Shown in pieces: positions 14,224-21,013 of a DNA stretch of 22,876 nucleotides (the first letter of the stretch is position 1; every line of letters starts with the position of its first letter). Both the position numbers and the translations under genes were made by a program. The DNA comes from JANLSO01 sp031362405 (lineage in GTDB: Bacteria; Actinomycetota; Thermoleophilia; Miltoncostaeales; Miltoncostaeaceae): contig JANLSO010000120.1 in assembly GCA_031362405.1 (NCBI GenBank), positions 1 to 22,876 of the forward strand, read 5' to 3'. Below the pieces are notes generated by a model. It saw only the letters and a list, made by a program, of their open reading frames with translations. It ran no database searches and was not told the origin of the DNA.

Positions 14224-15555
14224 ATGACGGTCGTTGAGCTGGGCCGCGCCCCGGAGGAGATCCTCGCGGCGGCGGTCGACTCGTTGGGAGAGCTGCCTGT
14301 TCTTTCGGGCACGATCCTTCGCGTCTCACAGCTGGCCGACGACCCGGAGTCGTCGACGGCCGAACTGGTTGCCGCGCTGGAGGGCGACGAGTCGTTCTCG
14401 GCGAACCTGCTGCGTTTCGCGAACTCGGCGCACAACGCGCGTCCGGTGCGCGCCAGCACGATCCGCCAGGCCGTCACCTTCGTCGGTCGCTCGGCTTTGA
14501 AGCGCCTTGCGCTGGAGGCCGGGACGTACCGGTTCCTGGAGCAGGTCCCCGGTAACGGCAGCCCGTCACGTGGGCAGCTGCACATCCACGCGGTGGCGGT
14601 CGCCGCCTGCGCCGCCGGCTTTGCCGCCCGCGCGGGAATCCCCTCTGACGTGCCCCATCTCGCCGGCCTGTTGCACGATGTCGGAAAGCTCGTGATGCCC
14701 ATTGCCTTCGGTGAGGAAGCGATGGACGAGGTTGCTCGTTCCTCCCCGTCCGGGGCGGCCCGGATCGCGGGCGAACGTCGCCAGACCGGCCTCGATCACG
14801 CTGTCGCCGGTGAGGTCTTGGCGCGCCGTTGGGGTCTTCCCGCCGAGGTCGCCGCGGTCATCGCCGTCCACCACGGAGGGCCGAATGGCGACGAGGTCCC
14901 CTCCCCGGAGGCCGCCTGCGTTCAGCTCGCCAACCAGGTCGTTGCGATGATCGACGGGCGTGCGTCTGACACCGAACTCGTGTCGGGGGCCCTGGCGGTC
15001 TTGGGCCTGACGGCCGAAGCGCTCGATGAGGTTGCCGAGGTGGCGCTGTCGGCATCGGCGACGTCCCTAGACGGTGGACCGCTGGCCGAACGGGTCGGCC
15101 AACTCCATGAACTGGCCCGGATCGACGATCTGACCGGCGTTCTCAACCGCCGGGCATGGCTGCAACACGTTCGCGAAGCACTCGGCACACCCGGGTGCGT
15201 GCTCGTCTGTGACATCGACCACTTCAAGGTGGTCAACGACCGCTACGGGCACAGAACGGGAGACCTTCTGCTCGCCGAGGTGGCGCGGGTGCTGGGCCGG
15301 CAGGGTACGGCGGGTCGCCTGGGCGGCGATGAGTTCGGCCTCTGGGTCGTGGGTGATCCCGCCGCCGGTCGCGCCGCCGCCGATCAGAGCCTCGAGCGGC
15401 TGAAGGCATCCCTGGATGACATCCCCGGCCTCGACGGCGTGGGCATGTCGATCGGTATCGCCTTTGCCGACACGCACGAGCTCGACGTGATGGACCTCGT
15501 CGAACGCGCCGACGCGGAGCTCTACCGAATCAAAGAGAGCACCCGCCGACCGTAG
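14224..15555 (+). CDS. HDOD-GGDEF signalling protein (putative diguanylate cyclase)
   Basis: 443 residues from ATG 14224; the upstream sequence has no clear Shine-Dalgarno. Residues about 15-280 are an HDOD domain: LPVLSGTILRVSQLADDPES at 24-43 and LLRFANSA at 62-69. An HD-like core with LLHDVGKL (His151, Asp152) and VIAVHHGG (His216, His217) follows. Residues about 295-440 are a GGDEF domain with DIDHFKVVNDRYGH and an intact GGDEF at 367-371, so c-di-GMP synthesis is expected. The inhibitory I-site RxxD is absent, with Gly in both key positions, so feedback inhibition by that route is unlikely. No membrane segment is seen. A fusion of HDOD with GGDEF suggests that HDOD-partner binding controls cyclase output (inference). 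It converges on the small gene ending at 15560. Confidence 0.92.
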   Translation: MTVVELGRAPEEILAAAVDSLGELPVLSGTILRVSQLADDPESSTAELVAALEGDESFSANLLRFANSAHNARPVRASTIRQAVTFVGRSALKRLALEAGTYRFLEQVPGNGSPSRGQLHIHAVAVAACAAGFAARAGIPSDVPHLAGLLHDVGKLVMPIAFGEEAMDEVARSSPSGAARIAGERRQTGLDHAVAGEVLARRWGLPAEVAAVIAVHHGGPNGDEVPSPEAACVQLANQVVAMIDGRASDTELVSGALAVLGLTAEALDEVAEVALSASATSLDGGPLAERVGQLHELARIDDLTGVLNRRAWLQHVREALGTPGCVLVCDIDHFKVVNDRYGHRTGDLLLAEVARVLGRQGTAGRLGGDEFGLWVVGDPAAGRAAADQSLERLKASLDDIPGLDGVGMSIGIAFADTHELDVMDLVERADAELYRIKESTRRP

Positions 15556-15559
15556 GTCC

Positions 15560-15760
15560 TCAGCCGGTTTGGGCGAGCCCCCAGACGGCGAGGGCGATTC
15601 CGAGGATCAACCCGCTCCCCCGGACGCTGAGGATTGCCACGCGGGCGAGTGTCCGCTCGGCCCCAGCGGGGGCCATCTGCGTCGCCTTCCAACGCAACGC
15701 CAGCGACATCGCCTGGTATGCGGCCAGCACGCCGCCCCCGATCACGGCCGCGAGGTTCAT
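15560..15760 (-). CDS. Small membrane protein of 66 residues
   Basis: 66 residues from an ATG at 15760. The frame is open far upstream, but that part would run through the tRNA gene, so the short form is chosen. Two hydrophobic segments are visible: an N-terminal one around VIGGGVLAAYQAMSLALRW and a C-terminal one around SGLILGIALAVWGLA. They are joined by a short, mildly charged loop (APAGAERTLARV). I do not recognise the family. It ends four bases from the convergent HDOD-GGDEF stop. The 50 bp between its start and the tRNA must serve both divergent units. Its Shine-Dalgarno is weak, which lowers confidence. Confidence 0.6.
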   Translation of the reverse strand: MNLAAVIGGGVLAAYQAMSLALRWKATQMAPAGAERTLARVAILSVRGSGLILGIALAVWGLAQTG

Positions 15761-15810
15761 GACTCGTGGCGGGTATCGCAGGGCTCGCTGATAGCCTGCC
15801 ATCCCGTACG

Positions 15811-15884
15811 CGGGACGTAGCGCAGCCTGGTAGCGCACCGCCTTTGGGTGGCGGGGGTCCCCGGTTCGAATCCGGGCGTCCCGA
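15811..15884 (+). tRNA. tRNA-Pro (anticodon UGG)
   Basis: A 74-nt cloverleaf folds cleanly. The acceptor stem is CGGGACG/CGTCCCG, the D stem GCGC/GCGC, the anticodon stem CCGCC/GGCGG with loop TTTGGGT, and the T arm CCGGG/CCGGG with TTCGAAT. The loop centre TGG reads proline CCA codons. The discriminator base is A and CCA is not encoded, so the 3' CCA must be added. The stop codon of the convergent membrane protein begins four bases beyond the 3' end. Confidence 0.96.
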
Positions 15885-15887
15885 TGA

Positions 15888-16511
15888 TCAACTCTCGTCG
15901 CCGTCGACCCTGCGGCGACGGTTGTCGTCGGCAAGGGTCTGAACCGAGAGGTTGGCGCGCATGCGTTCGTGCGCCGCCTGCTGCCAGTCGGAACGGTCGG
16001 TGAGAGCACCGGTCATGGCGAGGAAGGTCCCGAGTACGAGCCCGCCGAAGATGATGATCGTGGTCACGGTGGCGGTGGTGCTCATGTCGAAGCTCGGCCC
16101 GCGCCCCCGCGAGAGTAGGAGCAGCAGCCCCGCCGGGATCGCCAGCCACCAGATCTTTCCGGCCACTCCCGAGGCGATCGCGACGGCGATCCCCCCGGCA
16201 ATGAGCGCAGTGACGAGGCCACCGCCCGTGCCGAGGGCTGAAGCGAGGCCTCCCAGCCCGTCGCCCAGGGAAAGATCGAAGCCCATCCCGAGAGCAACCC
16301 ACGCCAGCATTCCGGCGGCGAGAATCCCGCCTGCCGCTGTGTTGAGGCCGATCATCGCCGCCGCCCCGAGGCCGAGTAGGGCAAAGACGGGCACGAGCCC
16401 ATCGCCCGAGGTGAGGCCGTCCGCGCGGCCGACATGGGTCAGGTCGACGCCGACCTTCGCCAGCACCCAAAACAGGGCCAACACGATCACGATGAGGCGC
16501 AGCTTCGACAT
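15888..16511 (-). CDS. Polytopic membrane protein of unknown function
   Basis: About 207 residues from the ATG at 16511; a GTG at 16553 would add 14 polar residues. I prefer the ATG because it puts the positive MSKLRL directly before the first membrane helix. Five or six hydrophobic segments follow. These are LRLIVIVLALFWVLAKVGV, a Gly/Ala-rich pair around VPVFALLGLGAAAMIGL and ILAAGMLAWVALGMGF, a pair ending in WWLAIPAGLLLLL, and TIIIFGGLVLGTFLAMTGAL. A hydrophilic, cytoplasm-like tail of about 35 residues ends in Arg and acidic residues. I do not recognise the family. It converges on tRNA-Pro and is divergent from the epimerase-like gene at 16586. Confidence 0.75.
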   Translation of the reverse strand: MSKLRLIVIVLALFWVLAKVGVDLTHVGRADGLTSGDGLVPVFALLGLGAAAMIGLNTAAGGILAAGMLAWVALGMGFDLSLGDGLGGLASALGTGGGLVTALIAGGIAVAIASGVAGKIWWLAIPAGLLLLLSRGRGPSFDMSTTATVTTIIIFGGLVLGTFLAMTGALTDRSDWQQAAHERMRANLSVQTLADDNRRRRVDGDES

Positions 16512-16585
16512 TGTCGCCGCACTGTCCGCCTGAGGGTGGGCGAGGTCAAGCACGATGAGTTGCCGCTCATGCGAGCATTACCCGC

Positions 16586-18130
16586 GTGCGGACGCCGCCA
16601 CCACTCCCCGAGGCCGTCGGTGCGCAGCGCCGACGCGTTGCGGCGCTCGCGGCGCTGGGGGTGGTCTCGATCGTCGCCGGGGTGTTCCTCGCGGCGGCGG
16701 TGCTTGGCGATGACGGGGTGCCAGTTGCGCCTACCGTGCCTTCGGCGGTGCGTGAGCCGAGCCCACCTGCCGCCGCGCCCGCCGCCGTGCGCGCTCCGAA
16801 CGCGCCGCCCGCGACCTCGGCTCGACCCACCCAGGCGCCTACGCCAGTGCGCCCGGCGCAACCCTCACCCGAGCCGACGCCGAGAATCGCCCGCGGAACG
16901 CCGCCGCCAACGGCCACCGAACCCGCGGCAACCACGCCTGCCGCGCCGACCGTACCGGGGCCGATCGCGCCAACGGCTCCCGAGCCGATTCGGCCGCCCG
17001 CTCCGGAGCCCCCACAGCCCGAGGCGCCGAACCGGCCGGAGGTTCCCCGCGCCTCGCCCGAACCACCACCGACCGATGTCATCTCGGCCGCGGCACTGCC
17101 CGACGCCACGACCGCGCGCCAACGGCTCGAAGGCGTCCGCGACAGATCGGCCGCCGGAACCCCCCTGCGTACCGAGCTCGACTGGCTGCTGCGGCTCGGT
17201 CATCTCTACGACACCGACACGGCCCCGCCCGGCCGCCGTGAGACCGTGCGGCGAGCGCTACGTGCAAACGCATGGTGGTTCTCCGGCCGTGGAGTTCCCG
17301 AACGGGCTGTCGTGCTGCGCGATCCCGACGGCATCCTCTTGAACCATCGCGCCGGCTACGGGTTCATGGTCAATCCGGTCGCCACAACGGGCCGTTGGCA
17401 AGGGCTCAACGACGACCTGGAACCACAGCAACTTGCCGAACCGCTTCTTACGATGGGCGTGCCGCTGACATTCTCCGATCGTCAGGCCCAGGTCTGGGAG
17501 TACTTCGATGTGCCGACCGACCCGACGGCGATCCGCCCGGGCGTGTCGGCGATGGCTCAGGCGCGGGTCGCTCAGCTGATGGCCAATGCCTACGCCCGCA
17601 CCAGCGACATCCGCTTCCTGGTCGCCTCCCGGGAGGCCGTGATGTCGCTGGCCGTGCCGGTCGACAACGGCGGCGCGCGGTCGATGGTCGCGGATCCTCC
17701 GGGCAGCGAGCCGTCGGTCTGGTTCCCCGAGCGCGCGTACCCCGGCGGCGACCCCTGGGCCGGAGCCGCGCTGAACGGCTTCATGGTGACGATCCTGAAC
17801 CTTCGAGGCACGACGGCCGCGCTGCGTAGCGGCCCGGTATCCGACGATGCCACCGCGACGGCGGATCTCGCCGAGACGCTGTCGGATCAGGCCGCCGCGA
17901 GCCTCGAGAGGTTCCTTCCGGCCCATGACACCGGTAATTGGAGCCTCTACGGGCTGAACACCCCCGGTCGGACGCTGCGCAACTATCGGGCCGACGTGAA
18001 CTACCACTGCTATCACGTCAGGTTGCTCGGCGGCCTGGCCAGGGCCTTCCCGGGGCGCGGCTTTGCGACGGTCGCGACGCGCTGGTCGGGCTACGTCGCG
18101 AAGCAAGGGCTGGAGTGCCCCGCGCGCTGA
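16586..18130 (+). CDS. Membrane-anchored D-glucuronyl C5-epimerase-like protein
   Basis: 514 residues from a GTG at 16586. A short basic N-terminus (QRRRVAA) leads to a membrane helix at about 18-41. A Pro/Ala/Thr-rich stalk follows at about 45-163, so the rest is placed outside the membrane. Residues about 255-505 match the C-terminal domain of glucuronyl C5-epimerases. The matching blocks are GYGFMVNPVATTGRW, VWEYFDVP, the PGVSAMAQARV segment, LNGFMVTILNL, GNWSLYGLN and NYHCYHVRLLGGL ahead of a final RWSGYV. Known members invert glucuronate to iduronate in heparan-type or alginate-like polymers. The tyrosines of the YHCYH region lie where catalytic tyrosines are expected. Action on a cell-surface uronic-acid polymer is inferred; no polymer synthase is nearby. 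Codon use matches the neighbours. Two strong hairpins follow the stop. Confidence 0.82.
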   Translation: MRTPPPLPEAVGAQRRRVAALAALGVVSIVAGVFLAAAVLGDDGVPVAPTVPSAVREPSPPAAAPAAVRAPNAPPATSARPTQAPTPVRPAQPSPEPTPRIARGTPPPTATEPAATTPAAPTVPGPIAPTAPEPIRPPAPEPPQPEAPNRPEVPRASPEPPPTDVISAAALPDATTARQRLEGVRDRSAAGTPLRTELDWLLRLGHLYDTDTAPPGRRETVRRALRANAWWFSGRGVPERAVVLRDPDGILLNHRAGYGFMVNPVATTGRWQGLNDDLEPQQLAEPLLTMGVPLTFSDRQAQVWEYFDVPTDPTAIRPGVSAMAQARVAQLMANAYARTSDIRFLVASREAVMSLAVPVDNGGARSMVADPPGSEPSVWFPERAYPGGDPWAGAALNGFMVTILNLRGTTAALRSGPVSDDATATADLAETLSDQAAASLERFLPAHDTGNWSLYGLNTPGRTLRNYRADVNYHCYHVRLLGGLARAFPGRGFATVATRWSGYVAKQGLECPAR

Positions 18131-18136
18131 AACGAC

Positions 18137-18166
18137 AACGGCGCCGGGTGCCCGCCCGGCGCCGTT
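18137..18166 (+). terminator. Strong hairpin after the epimerase-like gene
   Basis: Twelve perfect base pairs, AACGGCGCCGGG with CCCGGCGCCGTT, enclose a six-base loop (TGCCCG) and begin seven bases after the stop at 18130. No T-run follows, so it is either a U-poor terminator typical of high-GC bacteria or a 3'-end stabiliser. Confidence 0.7.
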
Positions 18167-18180
18167 GACGTACTCGTGTC

Positions 18181-18201
18181 GACCGGGGTGCCCGCCCGGT
18201 C
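18181..18201 (+). terminator. Second hairpin with the same loop core
   Basis: GACCGGG pairs with CCCGGTC around the loop GTGCCCG. It lies 14 bases after the first hairpin, shares its GTGCCCGCCCGG core and may be a back-up terminator. The remainder of the 18131-18369 gap, up to mscL, shows no gene and no consensus promoter that I can defend. Confidence 0.45.
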
Positions 18202-18360
18202 GGTGCCCTGTGTGTCCTGCCCCAGAAGTGAAGCACGGGCTCGCTCGCTTACGGACCTGTGCAAAGGAAATGCCCAGGGCGAATCTCAGTACCGCGTAAC
18301 CGGTGCGCCTCGCGCTTTGTCCGAGCAGGCGCATAGGCTTTGCGCGAACCCATGAAAGAC

Positions 18361-18365
18361 GGAGG
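18361..18365 (+). promoter_or_regulatory. Shine-Dalgarno site for mscL
   Basis: GGAGG lies four bases before the ATG at 18370. It decides that start over an in-frame upstream codon at 18340, which would add ten residues not found in MscL proteins. Confidence 0.75.
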
Positions 18366-18369
18366 ATTC

Positions 18370-18759
18370 ATGCTCAAGGAGTTCAAGGCATTTCTCATGC
18401 AGGGCGACATCGTCGCTCTCGCCGTGGCGGTCGTCATCGGTGCCGCGTTCGGTGTTGTCGTGGCATCGTTGGTCGCCGACCTGATCACGCCACTCATTGG
18501 TGCCATCTTCGGTCAGTCCGACTTCAGTGCGCTGAACTTCAAGATCAACGGGAGCAGGTTCAACTACGGCAACTTCATCAACGCCCTGCTGGCGTTCGTC
18601 ACGGTCGCGTTCGCGATCTTCTTCTTCGTCGTCAAGCCCCTCAGCAGGATCATGAAGAAGGCCGACGACGCGCCGGACCCGCAGGAAGTTCTGCTGACCG
18701 ACATCAAGGCACTGCTCGCCGAGCAGAACAGCACGCTCGGGGCGATCGCCCGCAAGTAG
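18370..18759 (+). CDS. mscL: Large-conductance mechanosensitive channel MscL
   Basis: 129 residues, close to the usual 130-150. MscL is a homopentameric inner-membrane channel that opens under membrane tension to release solutes on hypo-osmotic shock. The N-terminal amphipathic helix MLKEFKAFLMQGDIVALAVA is canonical, followed by TM1 with the pore-lining VIGAAFGVVVASLVADLITP. A short periplasmic loop has NFKINGSRFNYGNFINALL. TM2 is FVTVAFAIFFFVVKPL, and the C-terminal helical bundle ends in LLAEQNSTLG. Its own ribosome-binding site and the two hairpins upstream suggest an independent transcript. It converges on the degenerate EAL gene with 19 bp between the stops. Confidence 0.96.
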   Translation: MLKEFKAFLMQGDIVALAVAVVIGAAFGVVVASLVADLITPLIGAIFGQSDFSALNFKINGSRFNYGNFINALLAFVTVAFAIFFFVVKPLSRIMKKADDAPDPQEVLLTDIKALLAEQNSTLGAIARK

Positions 18760-18778
18760 TCCGAAGAAACTCCTGGGT

Positions 18779-19822
18779 TCAAGAAGGGGGGTCGGCGGCG
18801 CCACGCTCCTCGCCGGCCCCTCCGCCCCGCGGAGCGGCAAGAACGCCAAAAGCTCGTCGGGCCTCCATTGCAGCGCCGAACGCGGCACCTTCGCCAAAGC
18901 GGCAGCCCAGAGCCCGCAGCCGCGCCATCGCCGACCGGTCGTCAACGCCCGCCGCGCTGACGGTGACGCCCAGGTGACGAGCCACCGAAACGACGGTCTG
19001 AACGACCGCCCAATCGCCACGTCGCACGAGATCGGCATCGATGACGACTCCGTCGAGTGGCAGGCCGCGCAGTACCTCAAGCGATGAGGAGCCGCTTCCG
19101 AAACGGTCGAGTGCAACCCGAACACCGACGACGCGAAGCTCACCCAGGCCGCGCTGGGCGCCGCTCGGATCGGCGACCACGAGATCTTCAGCCACACGGA
19201 TCCAGAACCTGCGTGTGGGCGTACCGGCGCGGCGGGCAACCGCATCGATGAAGGCAGCGAGTCCTGGTTGGAGCGCGGCGATCGACGGGGCCTCGAGCGC
19301 CAAGTGCGGCGGGTCGGCGTTGACCGCGTCGGTGGCCCATTCGGCGAGGGCGCTCGTCGCACGGGCGATCACCCGTTGCAGGCGGGCATCGTCGTCGAGG
19401 TCGCCACCTCCGGTGACCTCGACCAAGAAACCCGCCGTGCGCGTTGACGAGAGGTCGATGATCGGTCGAAACATGGTCGCCAGGGGTGCGTCGCCGCGGT
19501 GGCCCTGATCGCCGCGCGAGCGCTGAAAGCAGACAACGTAGGCGGGCTCGCCCTCCCAGACCAGGGGCCGCACATCAACGTCGACCGCGCCGCCGGGTGA
19601 CGCCAGCCGTACGTGCTGACGCGAATCGCTGCGCAGGTCGATCAGGGCCGCGAACGGCACGACCTCACCAACTCGTGCCGGCGGCGCGAGATCCCGGGCG
19701 GCCATGTTTCGCATCATCACCGTGCCCGCGGTGTCGACCACCATGATCCCCATCGGCAGCGCATCCAGCAGGGCATCGAGACGATCACCGGAGGCCGCGT
19801 CGGGCTGGTCGTGCTCTGTCAA
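18779..19822 (-). CDS. PAS plus degenerate EAL-domain protein
   Basis: 347 residues from a TTG at 19822 with AGGAG five bases before it. Longer readings overlap the divergent GH3 gene and look like shadow sequence. Residues about 13-100 form a PAS-like domain (LLDALPMGIMVVD, then MMRNMAARDL). Residues about 113-330 are EAL-like: MFRPIIDLSSTRTAGF, VRVALDRFGSGSSSLEVLRGL and VSVARHLGVTVSAAGVDD. The catalytic set is missing. The EAL glutamate is Leu133, the DDFG pair is Asp239-Arg240, the lysine of KID is Val260, and the glutamate of AEG is Ala291. c-di-GMP hydrolysis is therefore not expected. A binding or partner role is possible, as for other degenerate EAL proteins (inference). The C-terminal tail is Gly/Glu-rich. 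Confidence 0.85.
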   Translation of the reverse strand: MTEHDQPDAASGDRLDALLDALPMGIMVVDTAGTVMMRNMAARDLAPPARVGEVVPFAALIDLRSDSRQHVRLASPGGAVDVDVRPLVWEGEPAYVVCFQRSRGDQGHRGDAPLATMFRPIIDLSSTRTAGFLVEVTGGGDLDDDARLQRVIARATSALAEWATDAVNADPPHLALEAPSIAALQPGLAAFIDAVARRAGTPTRRFWIRVAEDLVVADPSGAQRGLGELRVVGVRVALDRFGSGSSSLEVLRGLPLDGVVIDADLVRRGDWAVVQTVVSVARHLGVTVSAAGVDDRSAMARLRALGCRFGEGAAFGAAMEARRAFGVLAAPRGGGAGEERGAADPPS

Positions 19823-19827
19823 CCCCG

Positions 19828-19832
19828 CTCCT
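19828..19832 (-). promoter_or_regulatory. Shine-Dalgarno supporting the TTG start of the EAL-like gene
   Basis: On the minus strand AGGAG is followed by five bases and then TTG at 19822. It fixes a start that would otherwise be missed in favour of much longer upstream readings that overlap the divergent GH3 gene. Confidence 0.65.
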
Positions 19833-19936
19833 GGGAACGATGCGTCTGACACGCCGAAGGCGACGAAACTTCTGACGGCGTTGAGCGATCGTAACGATCG
19901 TCGCGGCTGGCCGAGTCGGGGTAGCCTGTACCGCGG

Positions 19937-21013
19937 ATGCTGATGCTCGCCGCCGAACCCCCTGTGCTGGCCGCAACGGCGGCCCAGGTCGCGACCGACC
20001 GGCAGTTGGCAGGCCAGCGGGTCGGATTCGGTTTCTCCGGCCCCACGCCTCCCGCGGCACTTCTCGACGGGATCCGCAGCGGCGAGGTCGGCTCGGTGAT
20101 CCTGTTCTCGGGGAACGCCATCACGGCCGACGGCTTCGCGCGTCTCACGGCTCTGCTTCAGGCCGTGCCCCGCCCGCCGTCGTTGGATGCACCCCTCCTC
20201 ATCAGCGTCGACCAGGAGGGCGGCGCCGTGCGTCGCGTTCCCGGGCCGCCTGCGGCCTCCGCCGAGCGGCTCGGGCAGCGCCCCGTCTCGGCCTCGGCGT
20301 CGGCCGGTCATGCGGCCGGACGGTTGCTGTGCCGAGCCGGCCTCGGAGCAACGCTGGCCCCGGTGGTCGACCTCGCCCGCCCCGGCTCGGTGATCGCCGC
20401 CCAAACCCGCAGCTTCGGAAGCTCTCCCGCCGTGGTCGCCGCCCGCGCGGCCGCCTTTGCCGCGGGCCTGGACGCGTACGGCGTTGCGTGGGCCCCCAAG
20501 CATTTTCCCGGGTTCGGTGGCGCCACCGAGACAACCGATGAGCGGCCGGTGACGGTCCGTACTCGGGTCGCTGACCTGCGCGCTCACGACGAGGTTCCCT
20601 ACGCGGCCCTCATCGCGCGCGGTGCGCCGATGGTAATGGTCGCGACGGGCCGCTTCGCGGCGTTCGGAGGCACGCCCGCGGCGTTGAATCCCCGCGTCGT
20701 GACCGGCGAGTTGCGTCGCCGCATGGGGTTTGAGGGTGTGGTGATCACCGATGCCCTCGACACGCCGGCGCTCGCCCCGGTCGGTTCTGACGCCGAGGTC
20801 GCGGTCAAAGCTGTCCGGGCCGACGCAGACCTGCTGATCTTCACGAGCTTTGAGAGTGGCCAGGACGCCGCGGCCAGCATCACCGAGGCCCTCGATTCGA
20901 GAACCCTCGATCGTGACGACGCGCAGCGCTCACTGGTTCGGATACTGACCCTGCGCTGGAAGATCGCTCTCGCTCAGGCGAACCGCCCGGCCTGTTTGGT
21001 GGCGCGTGGCTGA
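19937..21013 (+). CDS. Glycoside hydrolase family 3 N-terminal-domain protein (NagZ-like, atypical)
   Basis: 358 residues from ATG 19937; Met3 is an alternative start. The GH3 barrel is recognisable: GSVILFSGN at about 52-60, VDQEGGAVRRVPG at 91-103, the KHFPGFG loop at 188-194 and VVITDAL with the nucleophile Asp at about 272. NagZ enzymes release N-acetylglucosamine from muropeptides and use a His in the loop after KHFPGHG (motif D-S-H) as part of the acid/base. Here that loop reads FGGATETTDERPV, with no His in either position. Hexosaminidase activity by the NagZ mechanism is doubtful; another glycoside or a non-catalytic role is possible. There is no clear signal peptide. The moeA start overlaps its last eight bases, and it is divergent from the EAL-like gene. 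Confidence 0.88.
   Translation: MLMLAAEPPVLAATAAQVATDRQLAGQRVGFGFSGPTPPAALLDGIRSGEVGSVILFSGNAITADGFARLTALLQAVPRPPSLDAPLLISVDQEGGAVRRVPGPPAASAERLGQRPVSASASAGHAAGRLLCRAGLGATLAPVVDLARPGSVIAAQTRSFGSSPAVVAARAAAFAAGLDAYGVAWAPKHFPGFGGATETTDERPVTVRTRVADLRAHDEVPYAALIARGAPMVMVATGRFAAFGGTPAALNPRVVTGELRRRMGFEGVVITDALDTPALAPVGSDAEVAVKAVRADADLLIFTSFESGQDAAASITEALDSRTLDRDDAQRSLVRILTLRWKIALAQANRPACLVARG

Noticed and set aside
15793..15798. TAGCCT as a -10 box for tRNA-Pro
   Set aside because: Spacing to the tRNA 5' end is reasonable, but no matching -35 element is visible and the hexamer is a weak match.
15761..16009. Extension of the 66-aa membrane protein through the tRNA
   Set aside because: The reading would cross the tRNA-Pro gene and part of the adjacent membrane protein gene; an ATG at 15760 gives a compact two-helix protein.
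19823..20587. N-terminal extension of the EAL-like protein to 602 residues
   Set aside because: It overlaps the well-supported GH3 gene on the other strand, is Arg/Gly-rich, and a TTG with AGGAG at 19822 gives a start just before the PAS domain.
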